From positions 1 through 64,000 of the forward strand of contig JAAUPE010000017.1 in the NCBI GenBank assembly GCA_012034595.1: a stretch of 64,000 nt of DNA, given 5' to 3'. The position numbers and the translations under genes were made by a program. The notes under the pieces were generated by a model. It saw nothing but the letters and a program-made list of their open reading frames with translations, searched no databases and was not told the DNA's origin. Below, one piece after another: positions 17,463 to 26,927 of the stretch. The stretch is from Calothrix sp. CSU_2_0 (GTDB lineage Bacteria; Cyanobacteriota; Cyanobacteriia; Cyanobacteriales; Nostocaceae). The first letter of the stretch is position 1. Every line of letters begins with the position of its first letter.

Positions 17463-17651
17463 TTGAATAATCCCCTAATTCAAGTTCCGTCACCAGCGCC
17501 AACTGTTGCGGAACCGACTATTGGATGCGGCTGCGAAAGTCCTACTGTAATAGGTTCTATTATTTTAGGGTTGTTTTATCGCGTTTTAACTGCGCTCTTG
17601 GTTCGTGCATTTACGAGTTGCCGCTCGATGAAAGCTAAAACCAAAAAGTAA
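17463..17651 (+). CDS. small membrane protein, 62 aa
   Basis: A TTG start with AAGGAAG seven bases upstream supports this frame. The product has a Pro-rich start, a GCGCES motif and one membrane helix (TVIGSIILGLFYRVLTALLV), ending in a basic tail (RSMKAKTKK). A good terminator hairpin follows about 50 bases after the stop. The function is not recognisable. Confidence 0.45.
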   Translation: MNNPLIQVPSPAPTVAEPTIGCGCESPTVIGSIILGLFYRVLTALLVRAFTSCRSMKAKTKK

Positions 17652-17704
17652 GTTGAAACGCTGCTAAAAATATCGAGTAAGTTACCCATGCAGGTGACAA
17701 CCTA

Positions 17705-17727
17705 GCCGGAAATTTCCGGCTTTTTTA
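17705..17727 (+). terminator. rho-independent terminator
   Basis: GCCGGAAATTTCCGGC is a perfect 16-bp palindrome followed by six T. It would end the transcript of the 62-aa gene at 17463-17651. Confidence 0.8.
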
Positions 17728-17749
17728 TTTTCAGCATCCCTACTTTACT

Positions 17750-18190
17750 AATACTGAGTTTTATTTACTGCATCCGTTAGCTTTACAATGTAATCACAAT
17801 CAACGCGCTTTTATGAAGTTTGTGTAAAGCAAGCTTTTGATAGAGGCGATCAACTTCCAATTCGAGTTTCGCTTTCTTGTAAGTTTATCGCAAGCGATCG
17901 CTGCAACACCAACACGATATAAGTTCGATTTTATGATTGCTTCGTATAAGTTTTAAGCTTGTACTCATACTTATGTCCGGTGTTGCGGGTCTATGAAAGA
18001 AGTGACTGTACTAAAAACAGTGGTGCATCAAAAACAAGCGATCGCCTTTTTTGAAAGTTTTCCGAAATTACCCACTGTCGCTTAGTAATAATTACTACGA
18101 GGGTCAACTATATATAACTCTATAAAAAATCACAGGGACTATACCCGACAAAGCCCAGCCAGATGGTTGGGTTTTGGTTTTGGTGGTGCA
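17750..18190. other. non-coding gap
   Basis: No gene supported. GCAACACC near 17906 can pair with GGTGTTGC near 17980 in an extended imperfect hairpin. A CCCAGCC/GGTTGGG stem with T runs lies near 18149-18170 and could be a plus-strand terminator. Confidence 0.4.
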
Positions 18191-18198
18191 ACAAAAAA

Positions 18199-18216
18199 CC
18201 TCGGCATCGACCGAGG
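18199..18216 (-). terminator. rho-independent terminator
   Basis: On the minus strand CCTCGGTCGATGCCGAGG forms a hairpin followed by six T. It closes the three-gene minus-strand operon that ends at 18244. Confidence 0.8.
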
Positions 18217-18243
18217 CAGCAGTGCAAAATATAGTTGTTGCGA

Positions 18244-18450
18244 TTACGGTTCGTGCATTTGTTCGAGAATTGTTAAACCGCGTTCGATTTTCGGTTGCGT
18301 GAGGAATTGTCTGCATTCCCTACCAGCTTCAACCGCTTGACGCATCAAGTTGTGTCCCTCGCGGTATTTGCCTTGCTGGATTAGCTGTAAGCCTTGTTGG
18401 CTCAATTCCTTGGCATCGTTAGCTTTTTGAAGTGCTTCTTCCCTATCCAT
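18244..18450 (-). CDS. small helical protein, TPR-like, 68 aa
   Basis: The sequence is almost wholly helical, with a tetratricopeptide-like pattern (EALQKANDAKELSQQGLQLI and GKYREGHNLMRQAVEAGR). One or two repeats of this kind usually bind peptides. The start overlaps the stop of the upstream 65-aa gene by 8 bp, and a terminator follows 28 bases downstream, so it is the last gene of a small operon. No motif identifies a partner. Confidence 0.6.
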   Translation of the reverse strand: MDREEALQKANDAKELSQQGLQLIQQGKYREGHNLMRQAVEAGRECRQFLTQPKIERGLTILEQMHEP

Positions 18451-18640
18451 TTTGTTCCTCCAAGACTGCTATAATTGCCTCTGCTTGTTGAAATAAAATC
18501 TCGGCTCTTGTTTCAAGTAAAGCCGCATCGGCATCATCTCTATTTTCCATTGCTTTTTGGAATTCGCTATAAAGCTCCGCAACTATTTCTTGCAATGAAT
18601 TATAGGCTTTTAATAAAGCATTCGCAGTTGATTGTTTCAT
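18443..18640 (-). CDS. small helical hypothetical protein, 65 aa
   Basis: An acidic, mainly helical protein with heptad-like Leu/Ala spacing (TANALLKAYNSLQEIVAELY ... RAEILFQQAEAIIAVLEE), probably a short coiled coil. Its stop overlaps the start of the TPR-like gene. It lies 5 bases downstream of the next gene in the operon. Function unknown. Confidence 0.6.
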   Translation of the reverse strand: MKQSTANALLKAYNSLQEIVAELYSEFQKAMENRDDADAALLETRAEILFQQAEAIIAVLEEQNG

Positions 18641-18645
18641 TTTTA

Positions 18646-18969
18646 TTATTGCACCATAATATTGCGAACCAAAATACTCATCACCTCCCCAGCATGAGTA
18701 GGACTAGGCAATAGTGGACTCCAATCACCCACTTCCGCATAGCCGAGTTGGTGCAAAACGCGAATTGTCCCCATCACAGCGCGAGATGAACCAATCAACG
18801 TATGTTTGATATTTTCGCGCTCAGGAATTGGGGTTGATTGAAAATGGGTGGGAATGGTGGTGTTTGATTCACCACCTGATAAAAAACTTTGAGGAACCTG
18901 AGATTTGAATGTGTACTTGGTGGGACTGTCGAGTGCTAACAAGTTGGATGGGACTAGCAATTGTGTCAT
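18646..18969 (-). CDS. hypothetical protein, 107 aa
   Basis: I chose the Met at 18969 (MTQLLVPSNLLALDSPTKYT); the frame extends 11 codons upstream without support. The C-terminal half has a helical segment (LIGSSRAVMGTIRVLHQLGY) and the pattern YAEVGDWSPLLPSPTHAGEVMSI, which looks conserved but does not match a family I know. It is the first gene of a three-gene minus-strand operon. Confidence 0.6.
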   Translation of the reverse strand: MTQLLVPSNLLALDSPTKYTFKSQVPQSFLSGGESNTTIPTHFQSTPIPERENIKHTLIGSSRAVMGTIRVLHQLGYAEVGDWSPLLPSPTHAGEVMSILVRNIMVQ

Positions 18970-19056
18970 TATTTCACCCGTGTAAAATCGCCTTTCTATC
19001 ACAATAGCGATCGCACTCGTACAAAGTCAATATTTTTAGTCTAATAATTAGACTAA

Positions 19057-19308
19057 CTACAGATTAAATAATTTACGTAAATGGGGTGGAATTTTGGCAT
19101 CAATGGTCTTTTTGATTTCGAGTAGAGCGTCGATTTCTGAGAGTCGGTCTAAATATCGTTGTTCGGGTTCGCGTGGTTCTTCACGGGCAAACCAGGTTTT
19201 GACAAGCTGTATCGACACGCCAAGTAGTTCGGCGAGTTGGGCTTGGGTAAGATCGTACTTTTGAATAAATTCGCGGGGATGCAAAGCGCTTTGATGGATA
19301 CAGCGCAT
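19057..19308 (-). CDS. XRE-type helix-turn-helix protein
   Basis: Residues about 13-40 (FIQKYDLTQAQLAELLGVSIQLVKTW) are a helix-turn-helix of the XRE/DNA-binding type. The rest is helical with many charged residues (RYLDRLSEIDALLEIKKTID) and may dimerise. At 83 aa it is the size of a small repressor. It is divergent from the GIY-YIG gene at 19385 with a 76-base gap, so it may control that gene. Confidence 0.75.
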   Translation of the reverse strand: MRCIHQSALHPREFIQKYDLTQAQLAELLGVSIQLVKTWFAREEPREPEQRYLDRLSEIDALLEIKKTIDAKIPPHLRKLFNL

Positions 19309-19384
19309 AAATTTTAGCAGCCTTGTAACCCTTTGCGCTTCGGGGTTATGATCGTCCTGTTATTTGAAGTCTAACTATTAAACT

Positions 19385-19942
19385 ATGAATACATTCAGTC
19401 CTCAAAATATAAATCTTTTAGAGCTTCCTTGGGTGATGTTGGAAAATCGCGTCCAATTACCCAAAACTCCTTGTGTGTACTTTGCGATTGATTGTCAAGG
19501 AGTCGTGCAATATATAGGTAAATCGATTGTGCCACGTCAGCGCTGGATACAACACCATCGTTACAATCAACTTTTAAGTATGGGTACAATCAAGATTGCT
19601 TATTTAAGTGTTGGCGATACCCAACTCATTGATGAAATTGAGTCAGCTTTGATTACTTGGTTTAACCCACCTTTAAATAAGACTCAGGTAAAAGGAAAAG
19701 GGTATATTACTGTGAGAAAAATTATAGATGTAGAAGCTCCAGGACTAGGCTCGCGTATTCGTCAGGTGCGGGAAGCGGATAGTCGTTCGTTGGCTGAGAT
19801 TTGCCGCCAGATACCGATGAGTACAATGAACTGGTATAGAATTGAAGCAGAAGAAACCAAAGCACTACCCATCGAAACATTGAGGCGAATTGAGGAAGTT
19901 TTGGGTGTGGATTTTGGGGTCAGCTTCAACGATGAACTATGA
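19385..19942 (+). CDS. GIY-YIG nuclease fused to helix-turn-helix
   Basis: A 185-aa fusion. Residues about 28-110 are a GIY-YIG catalytic domain: GVVQYIGKSIVPRQRW with the YIG and the following Arg, and EIESALITWFNPPLN with the catalytic Glu. The first half of the motif is changed to VYF, which is common in relatives. Residues about 120-185 form an XRE-like helix-turn-helix (SRIRQVREADSRSLAEICRQ). Such a protein could cut DNA at sites chosen by its own reader domain, like a homing or defence nuclease. Its stop overlaps the start of the next gene by 4 bp. It is divergent from the small repressor at 19057-19308. Confidence 0.75.
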   Translation: MNTFSPQNINLLELPWVMLENRVQLPKTPCVYFAIDCQGVVQYIGKSIVPRQRWIQHHRYNQLLSMGTIKIAYLSVGDTQLIDEIESALITWFNPPLNKTQVKGKGYITVRKIIDVEAPGLGSRIRQVREADSRSLAEICRQIPMSTMNWYRIEAEETKALPIETLRRIEEVLGVDFGVSFNDEL

Positions 19943-20136
19943 CTAACGACAAAGTTCACGCCGTCATTAATATCAATGGCTACACCCTAATTGTTTTCTA
20001 CACCAGCGCTCATTGCTGGCAATTTCGGGTGATTAGTCCAGGTGGTGATGTGTATGGTTCAACGGAAATATTTTACACGGCAGAAGCGGCGGAAGTTGCG
20101 GGTAGGAAATGGGTAGGGAAGTGCGATCGCTTATAA
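19939..20136 (+). CDS. small hypothetical protein, 65 aa
   Basis: Coupled to the GIY-YIG gene by an ATGA overlap. The sequence is beta-rich and aromatic (INGYTLIVFYTSAHCWQFRV then SPGGDVYGS), ending with an Ala/Glu helix. I do not recognise the family. The coupling suggests a partner or immunity role, but this is only inference. Confidence 0.6.
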   Translation: MTNDKVHAVININGYTLIVFYTSAHCWQFRVISPGGDVYGSTEIFYTAEAAEVAGRKWVGKCDRL

Positions 20137-20155
20137 ATAACAGCACTTGCTTAGT

Positions 20156-20476
20156 TCACAAAGAATCAATCCGACTTAGGGATTCAATCAACTCCTCAAC
20201 TTCTTCTTCGTCCACACATTGTTTTATCTGGGTATTAAACCACTCAATTTCTTGTGGTTCTGTTTCCTTAACCCGATAGACCAATAATGTTCCTGCAACG
20301 CGGGCAAGGGTAAGAGGTGATGGCGAAACGTGACTGAGTAAATCACATGCGTTTTGATATATTTGCTTGACTGATGCTTCGTCCAAGGGAGTTCCCAACT
20401 GAGCAGAAAGCTCTTTTAGGTTCTCCTGAATAGACGAATGAAAGTCTGAATCTTCAAGATTCCGAGGGTTACTCAT
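20156..20476 (-). CDS. hypothetical acidic helical protein
   Basis: The start is placed at 20476 (MSNPRNLEDSDFHSSI). The longer frame to 20545 would take its first residues from the palindromic repeat at 20492-20524, so the repeat has simply extended the open frame. The product of about 106 aa is helical, with an acidic C-terminus (CVDEEEVEELIESLSRIDSL). No known motif. It converges on the 65-aa gene. Confidence 0.55.
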   Translation of the reverse strand: MSNPRNLEDSDFHSSIQENLKELSAQLGTPLDEASVKQIYQNACDLLSHVSPSPLTLARVAGTLLVYRVKETEPQEIEWFNTQIKQCVDEEEVEELIESLSRIDSL

Positions 20477-20491
20477 GATTGTTATGCAAAT

Positions 20492-20524
20492 GCGATACCA
20501 CTTTGTGGTCGCCAAGGGCATCGC
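20492..20524. repeat. 33-bp palindromic interspersed repeat, copy 2
   Basis: Exact reverse complement of the copy at 9803-9835, starting GCGATACCAC and ending GGGCATCGC. It sits just upstream of the start codon at 20476. Confidence 0.8.
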
Positions 20525-20664
20525 ACTTGTTTTTCTCGCTGCCATCGTACTTTAACACCTCTCAATTTTTCTGGAATCAACAGTTATGTAGATGTAGTCA
20601 CTATCATACAAATGGCTATAACGAACTTATATAACTAAACTGCGGGGACTTACCCCAACAAAAA

Positions 20665-20687
20665 AACCCGGTCATAATGGCTGGGTT
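20665..20687 (-). terminator. rho-independent terminator
   Basis: On the minus strand AACCCAGCC...ACCGGGTT forms a stem followed by a T run. It would end the transcript of the membrane-protein gene at 20745-21248. T runs on both sides mean it may work in both directions. Confidence 0.6.
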
Positions 20688-20744
20688 TTTGGGCTTGACG
20701 CACTTGTAATAAACAAAACACGTATCAAGTGAAAAATATATCTA

Positions 20745-21248
20745 TCAAGCAGCTTGAGTATGAGATTGGCGATTTTGACTTTGCGAATTAACAGGGGCGT
20801 TTAGCTGGCGGGATATAAGCATTAAGTTCATTGCAAACTGTTGATAAACTTCGGGTGGTTTATTCATAAATACAGCAATTGTATTGCGGTGACTCATAAC
20901 TGCAAGGTAACGCCGCTTTTTAAGAATGGCAAAAAGAATTAAACTAATTCCCAAAAACAATAAAAATAAAAGAAATATATTTACATCAAACAATCCTCTT
21001 AAGCCTAGAAAGCTGAGAAAACTGCCAATAGCAAGTAACGGATATATCGGCGCTTCCATTATTTCTACAGAGTCAATATTTTGAATGCGCGTCCACGATT
21101 CCCTCTTCTCTAACCAAGTTTTATGCGTACTTTGAAGAACGTCACCTGCGATTTTCAGTCTCATATTACCATTTGTGGGAATCAGCACATTACCCCAAAC
21201 TTGTGCAGGAGTTCCGCTAATTTCGACAGCATTTTGATTGATACGCAT
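20745..21248 (-). CDS. two-helix membrane protein, unknown
   Basis: A 167-aa protein. The N-terminal part (NQNAVEISGTPAQVWGNVLI ... STHKTWLEKRESWTRIQNID) is a soluble beta-rich domain. Two adjacent membrane helices follow (IYPLLAIGSFLSFLGL and VNIFLLFLLFLGISLILFAI), then a basic turn (KKRRY) and a short beta domain with MSHRNTIAVFMNKPPEVY. The pattern recalls small PH-like or DUF-type membrane proteins of cyanobacteria, though I cannot name a family. A terminator follows. Confidence 0.6.
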   Translation of the reverse strand: MRINQNAVEISGTPAQVWGNVLIPTNGNMRLKIAGDVLQSTHKTWLEKRESWTRIQNIDSVEIMEAPIYPLLAIGSFLSFLGLRGLFDVNIFLLFLLFLGISLILFAILKKRRYLAVMSHRNTIAVFMNKPPEVYQQFAMNLMLISRQLNAPVNSQSQNRQSHTQAA

Positions 21249-21529
21249 CCTAATAAATCCTTTTTAAATATACCTGTTTTCAAGTTAATCAATGACTGCA
21301 ATACTACGAGCAATCTATAGCAGACATTATTGATTAAATAAGATTTCTGAACTTTATAGACTTTATAAAATGGGAACTACCGACAAGTAAGGAATATATT
21401 AACTTACATAGTATTCACTTTATTCTCGGTTTGAAGGGCGAGAAAATACACAAAAATAAAAGCTTTTTTTGGTTTATAAATCTGGTTTCAGTATATTTTC
21501 TAGCTGAACATCGCACTGTGGCATTATAC

Positions 21530-21826
21530 TCACCACAAAGATAACTGCCCTGGCGAAACATTCGACTTCCCACCCCGATGGTAGTGGAGGTGACACCCAC
21601 TGCACAAAGCCACCAAATTTTCTTTACGATTATCCCTTGGGTTGCGGTTCCAGTGGTGAACTTGCAAGTTATAAATTCTGAGTTGGGAGAGAGTTAATTT
21701 TGATGTGTCCTCACCTGGAACGACGCATTTTAACCCACATTTTTGACAGCACCATCCAGCTTCTTGTTTAATCTCGGTGGCAATCTCTGACCAATTATCT
21801 GGGTAAAGCGAATGGGTGAATGTCAT
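21530..21826 (-). CDS. HNH endonuclease
   Basis: A 98-aa HNH protein. It has CQKCG and CSGCH as zinc ligands, the catalytic LQVHHWNRNPRDNRKENLV and the final CHLHYH, all with normal spacing. The protein is a minimal HNH nuclease of the phage or McrA-related type; its target is unknown. The last residues are QLSLW, close to the sliding-clamp-binding consensus QLxLF. It stands alone. Confidence 0.85.
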   Translation of the reverse strand: MTFTHSLYPDNWSEIATEIKQEAGWCCQKCGLKCVVPGEDTSKLTLSQLRIYNLQVHHWNRNPRDNRKENLVALCSGCHLHYHRGGKSNVSPGQLSLW

Positions 21827-22398
21827 CTCTAGCCAAGGTTATGGGTTTTTAAGATTTTAATATTAGTGCGGTGTGTTGTTGATAAACTTTTGGTTACAAA
21901 GATGCGATCGCAACTCTTGGGCATCCCTCATTTTTAAGCCTCAGATGCCTCTCTTTCTAGAAAACTCCGTAGCGGTACTGTGCAATTAATTACACGTAGT
22001 GCCAACAAGTTAAATCTCATAAATTTACATATATTTATTATCATTCTTTATAAAAAAAGACCCTATATGAAGCTTTAGCTAAAACAGCATCAGTAATATT
22101 GTCACTTAATAAATTGCTAGGCTATATATAATTCACGGTATCATAAGAGTCTTTATTACATCAGTAGTTTACCTTAGACTGTTATAGGAAATTAGACTAG
22201 CCCTCAATCGTCATTTGTTTTGTAAATGATGGGTCTAGCCGCATATACCATCACCCTTTGAAGTCTACCTAAATTAGAAGTGATTTGGGAGTCATTCTTG
22301 GCAATTTTTTAATAATGCTAAATGTACTTAGTGCTGGATAATTTGATGTACCAGTTGGTAAGTTATTTTGCACTTATAACAAATTAAGGATAAATAGA
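21827..22398. other. non-coding gap
   Basis: AT-rich DNA of about 570 bp between the HNH gene and the surface-protein gene. I see no gene or strong repeat; it probably holds the promoter for the gene at 22399. Confidence 0.4.
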
Positions 22399-25300
22399 AT
22401 GCAAACTGTTGATTTATCTACAACTCAAGCTAGAACTGCAAATAGAAATGAATTAGCAATTGCTTATTCAGCCTATCAATCAGGCAATTTACAAATATCA
22501 GAGTCAGATAATCCATTTTTTAGAAATGCTTCTAGCAACAATGCAAATAATGATTTATTTTTAGATAATTCTTTGCAAGTAACTTCATCAATAACTTCAG
22601 ATACGTTTAACTTTGAAATTGTCACTAGTTCAACAGTAATTGCTGAAGGTATTTTATCAATTAATAATGGCGGTAACTTTGCAGGCAATCTTAGTAATTT
22701 AAACGACGACGCTTTTTTATATGGGGGCAAAGGTTTTAACATCAATAGTAGTAATCTATTATTGCCATTAGTACGAGACCAAATGGTAATTTAGTTTTAC
22801 TAAATGGGCGTGCAAGCTTAATTGAAAATGCAATCAGTGTTCCTGGCGATTATTCGGTATTTAATTCGCCAAGAGAAATAGATGGTGTCACAGTTTCTCC
22901 ACAAGTAGTTAGTAAAAAGACTGTTGACGTACCATCATTTCAAGATATTTTAAATCAGCAGTTAGCACTTAAAATTCCGTCTGGTAGTCAATCTGTTCTA
23001 TTCAATCCTTCTGCAAATCCAATCAATACTGCTAGTGATTGGTCTCAATTTTTTACTCAAGGAGGAACAGCAGATACACCAACCATTATTCGAGTATCCG
23101 GCTGGGGTATTAATATTCCAAGTGATGTAAAAATCGAAAACGCTGTCATCATAGTCGAAAATGGTGATGTTAACTTTAACGGCAGCAATCACAAGCTCAA
23201 TAATGTTGCGATTATTACCAACAACGGTAGTGTTAACTTGGGCAACGTCCAAGCTTCCAAATTAACCGTACTTGCTGCTGGTTCGATTAATATGAACCAA
23301 TCAGCGATATTTAGCGGAGAAACACTACTAGCTAACGGTTCAACAAATGGAATTGTTTTTAGTGGTGCTACCAGCGCAGCAACAGATAAAGACTTCTTAA
23401 AAATAATTTCTCAAGGTCAAATTACTTATAATGCTACATCAACTGTACGTGGTGAGCTTATCAGTGTCGGAGATATTTCATTTAATGCTAATGCTGATTT
23501 AATTGGTTCAATCCGTAGTAAAGGAAATATTTTTTTTAATGGCTTTGCTTCGGTGAAAGCGATCGCTGAAAATACACCAGCACCAATAGACTTAACTTCA
23601 TCGGAAAATTTGGGTACTCTACTGGGTTCTAAAATCATTAATGATTTTGTTGGTCAATCAGACCCTGTAGATTTCTTTAAATTCAACGTTGGTTCGTTGA
23701 GTAGTTTTACATTAAAGTTAGATGGCTTAACTGCCGATGCTGATGTAGGGCTTATTCAAGATTTAAATTTAAATAACAAGATTGATTTTGATGAGCTAGT
23801 TACCTTATCAGCTTTTGAAGGAACGACACCAGAGAATATTGACGTTATTTTGTCTAAGGGTGAATATTTTATAGTAGTTGAACCATTTGGCGGGGATACT
23901 AGTTACCAGCTAAATCTCTCCCTCAGCCAAGTTTCTGAATTCCCCGAACAAGCTACTATTAAATTAGTAAATTCATCAGAAACAGCTTTTAATCAAACTA
24001 ATGGTTCAGTTGGATTCCAGTTATTTGGTGTTAACTCGCCTCAATTACCAACACTTCGGATTTACAGTAATGGTGAATTGTTACCTAACAATTTAATACA
24101 AACCGTGAATAGTGATATTGTTATTCCTTCCCTATTAAAAGAAGGCAGAAATGATATTCAAGTTTATGGTATCAGAGATAATTCGTTCTCTTTACTCGAT
24201 GGTTTAACGTTATGGGCTGGTAATGAGACAATTGAAGTAACAGTGGTTGATGAAAACTCGAATCCTGTAACGGGTGCTATTGTTAATGCGAGATTAGGCG
24301 ACAACCAAGATGTTTTAGCACAGGTTATTACTAATAGTAACGGTAAAGCAATTTTCAAAAATATTCCCAATCGAACAATCTTATTTGATGCTGTTGATGT
24401 CAATAATAGCTTTGATTCGATAGGGGTAACAGGTAATGTTGGACAAGTTTTACTCAAGCTTGAAGATATTAACCAGCCTAGTTCTATAAATAACAATGAT
24501 TTTAGCCTTGGTTTGGAAGGTTGGAATATTGGCAACGCACCTGTCCAATTAGTACCAAACCAAGAAGAAAATTCATCAGCTTTCGCATTACGTTCTACAT
24601 TCGCGCTAGCTGCTGCAAAAGCGCCAGATATTGATTTAGTATTAAACACTTCAGGAGAAGGTGAACAATCAATATCAAGGACTTTCACAACTGAACCAGG
24701 AACCAAGTGCGTCACTTTAAGATATAAGTTTGTCACTAGTGAAATACCTGGTGGATTTTTTGGAACACGATTTAACGATTACTTTAGTGTCTCGATTCGC
24801 AGCCAGAAAGATGGCGGTAACATTTTTGAAAGCAACAGCATGAACGGATTGGGTCTTGCCGCCTTTGATGCTAGTGGTGCTACTGAATTTAGAGAAATTA
24901 CCCTTCCTGTAAATGAAGATGGTGACACAATACAAGTAGATATTGGTGTTGCTAACGTAGCTGATGGTCTGTTTGATTCGCAAGTCGTAATTGACTCAAT
25001 TGAATCGAAAGATACAGACATGGGTTATGAAAATGTTGACATTGAGTTTAAAGGTTTTATTCCTAGCCAAGCTGTTTCATTAACAAACAAATTCTTCTCA
25101 TTTATACCGCTTTCAATTTTCGGTGGTGACAATCGAGATTTTGGTGGCGGCTCCTCACGTTTTACTCAAAATGTAACAGTAACAGCCGATCCAGATAAAT
25201 CAGAAACTGTTGGAACTCCTATCAAAAATTGGGGTCAAACAACCAAATACTCTTCCGATCAAGGAAACCAAGTTGCAGGTAAGCCATTTTGGTGGTGGAG

Positions 25301-25676
25301 CTTAAATCCTGGAGAAACCTTCAAAGCCGCAGCAACTCTTCCCGTTACAAGTGACAATAACAATGTTAAAGTTGAGCGTGTTTCCGATGATACTGTAAAA
25401 GTTAATTTGAAAATTAGTGGAGGCAATCCGCTACAATTTGGTGCCCCCAACCTTGATGCAGATGTTAATGTCTTTATTCGGCAAAAGAGTCCTTGTGACG
25501 TTCCTGAATATAAAATTGAAGGCTTTACGGATGGTTTCCCTGCATACGAACTAGTTATTAATGGAAAACGAGTTTATGGAACACGTCCAGATGTGATTGG
25601 AACATCTCCATTTGACCTTGCTCCTTCCTTGGGTAACCAGAACATATCTCAAGGTTGGCAGCGAGTTCCTCAGTAA
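22399..25676 (+). pseudogene. large secreted/surface protein with PPC domain, one frameshift
   Basis: Two abutting frames make one protein of about 1,090 aa. The first frame (22399-22794) stops at a TAG, but the second frame is open without interruption from about 22770 (reading STRPNGNLVLLNGRASLIEN) through the region before 23238 and on to 25676. A single one-base shift near 22765-22785 joins them. The domain order is a beta-helix-like region (residues about 200-400), a pre-peptidase C-terminal domain (DPVDFFKFNVGSLSSFTLKL ... GEYFIVVEPFGGDTSYQLNL), a carboxypeptidase-regulatory-like segment (VDENSNPVTGAIVNARLGDN), a lectin-like domain beginning DFSLGLEGWNI and a final beta domain. No classical signal peptide is visible. 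It is probably exported and cell-surface. If the frameshift is a sequencing error the gene is intact. Confidence 0.7.
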
Positions 25677-25699
25677 TAATTGCTGTATAAGAATTTTCT

Positions 25700-25737
25700 A
25701 ATGAACTCTCAGCCAAATTTAGCATGGGAGTTCATAT
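25700..25737 (+). terminator. possible terminator of the surface-protein gene
   Basis: ATGAACTC pairs with GAGTTCAT across an 18-20-base loop, about 25 bases after the stop; a T-rich run follows. Confidence 0.45.
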
Positions 25738-25840
25738 TTCTCTTTTGAGGTCAATGCCGAGAGCGAGAATATGAGCGGGATATCGAAAAGCACAACGCAA
25801 TACTCCTTCTGGAGTAGCTGCCACGATCGCACTCCCCACC

Positions 25841-26839
25841 TCAAACCAAATCTGCCAAAATATCGGTCATCGCCTTCTGCAATTTCTGCCGATTATCATC
25901 ATATTTCATCACCGTATCGGGTTTTGCATGACGGCTAAACCTCTGCGTTGCCCGATAATTCCCATTATTTTTATCCAATACCGTCGTAATCGAACTATGC
26001 CTTATCCGGTGTGGTGACATTTGTTTAGTAATACCAACTTTTTTACATAATCCCGAAACCAACCGCCGAATCGCTTCCCCACTCAAACGCTTACCATTAC
26101 CGTTATATGCGATCGCAATAAACAAAGCCTGCCTAGTTTTACTCGACCTTTTACTGACAATTAACCAATCTGCTAGAGCTTCCACAGTCTTGCGGCTCAA
26201 ATCCACCACAGTTTTTTGCGTACCTTTCCCCTTACCCAATATTGATAGGGTACAACCCTGGGCATCAAAATCACCCACATTCAAATTGCAGACTTCACTC
26301 CGCCGCAGCGCATTGTCCCACAGCAGCCGCAGTATGGCATAATCCCGTTTACCCTTGAGTTTGGTTCTATCCACCAACGCCAATACCTTAGCAAAATCTG
26401 TAGCTGCAATTCCCGTGGTATCGCGGTACGATTCCACCTTCTCACCCTTGATATCTTCAAGTGTGTAGTTACAAACTCCCAACTTTCGCCCCATTGCCGT
26501 TAATGACTTAATTGCACTCAACCGTCGATTTACCGTTGCTTCTGCCAGTTTCTTCTTATTTACCAAATGAGCCTTATATTTCAACACCACCGCGACGGCG
26601 TGACGTTGTTCTAAGTGCAAAAACTCTAACACCAAATCCTGAGTAGGCAACTTACCCGATATAAACAAGAAAAAGTCCTTTAAATCCTTTTCATAAGCCC
26701 TTTTAGTGTTGGGCGATCGCGTGTCTGCCAAAAGTTGTTCAATTACATCTGGGTCGCCATCGATACAGAAATCATCCCCAATGCTCAGAGTATAAGTAGA
26801 TTCGAGAACTGTGACACTTTGAATGTACTGATCAGACAT
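25841..26839 (-). CDS. tyrosine recombinase/integrase (XerC/D-like)
   Basis: A 332-aa protein with both domains of the family. The N-terminal SAM-like domain covers residues about 30-140 (SPNTKRAYEKDLKDFFLFIS). The catalytic domain has LWDNALRRSEVCNL (first Arg), LGKGKGTQKTVVDLS, HRIRHSSITTVL (HxxR), SRHAK (second His/Lys position) and the nucleophile Tyr in MKYDDNR. It would recombine at specific sites, either to resolve plasmid dimers or to move an element. No attachment sites were identified nearby. It is followed upstream by the gene at 26928 on the same strand. Confidence 0.9.
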   Translation of the reverse strand: MSDQYIQSVTVLESTYTLSIGDDFCIDGDPDVIEQLLADTRSPNTKRAYEKDLKDFFLFISGKLPTQDLVLEFLHLEQRHAVAVVLKYKAHLVNKKKLAEATVNRRLSAIKSLTAMGRKLGVCNYTLEDIKGEKVESYRDTTGIAATDFAKVLALVDRTKLKGKRDYAILRLLWDNALRRSEVCNLNVGDFDAQGCTLSILGKGKGTQKTVVDLSRKTVEALADWLIVSKRSSKTRQALFIAIAYNGNGKRLSGEAIRRLVSGLCKKVGITKQMSPHRIRHSSITTVLDKNNGNYRATQRFSRHAKPDTVMKYDDNRQKLQKAMTDILADLV

Positions 26840-26927
26840 GACAGAATAAATAGTGTGATAATGACGCTTTCCGCACTATTCTATTTACTCATACAACAGC
26901 AGCTGAAGAATCACAAATTTGAGTCAG

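Noticed and set aside
20477-20545. Extended N-terminus of the 20156 gene
   Set aside because: These codons come from the palindromic repeat at 20492-20524, an insertion.
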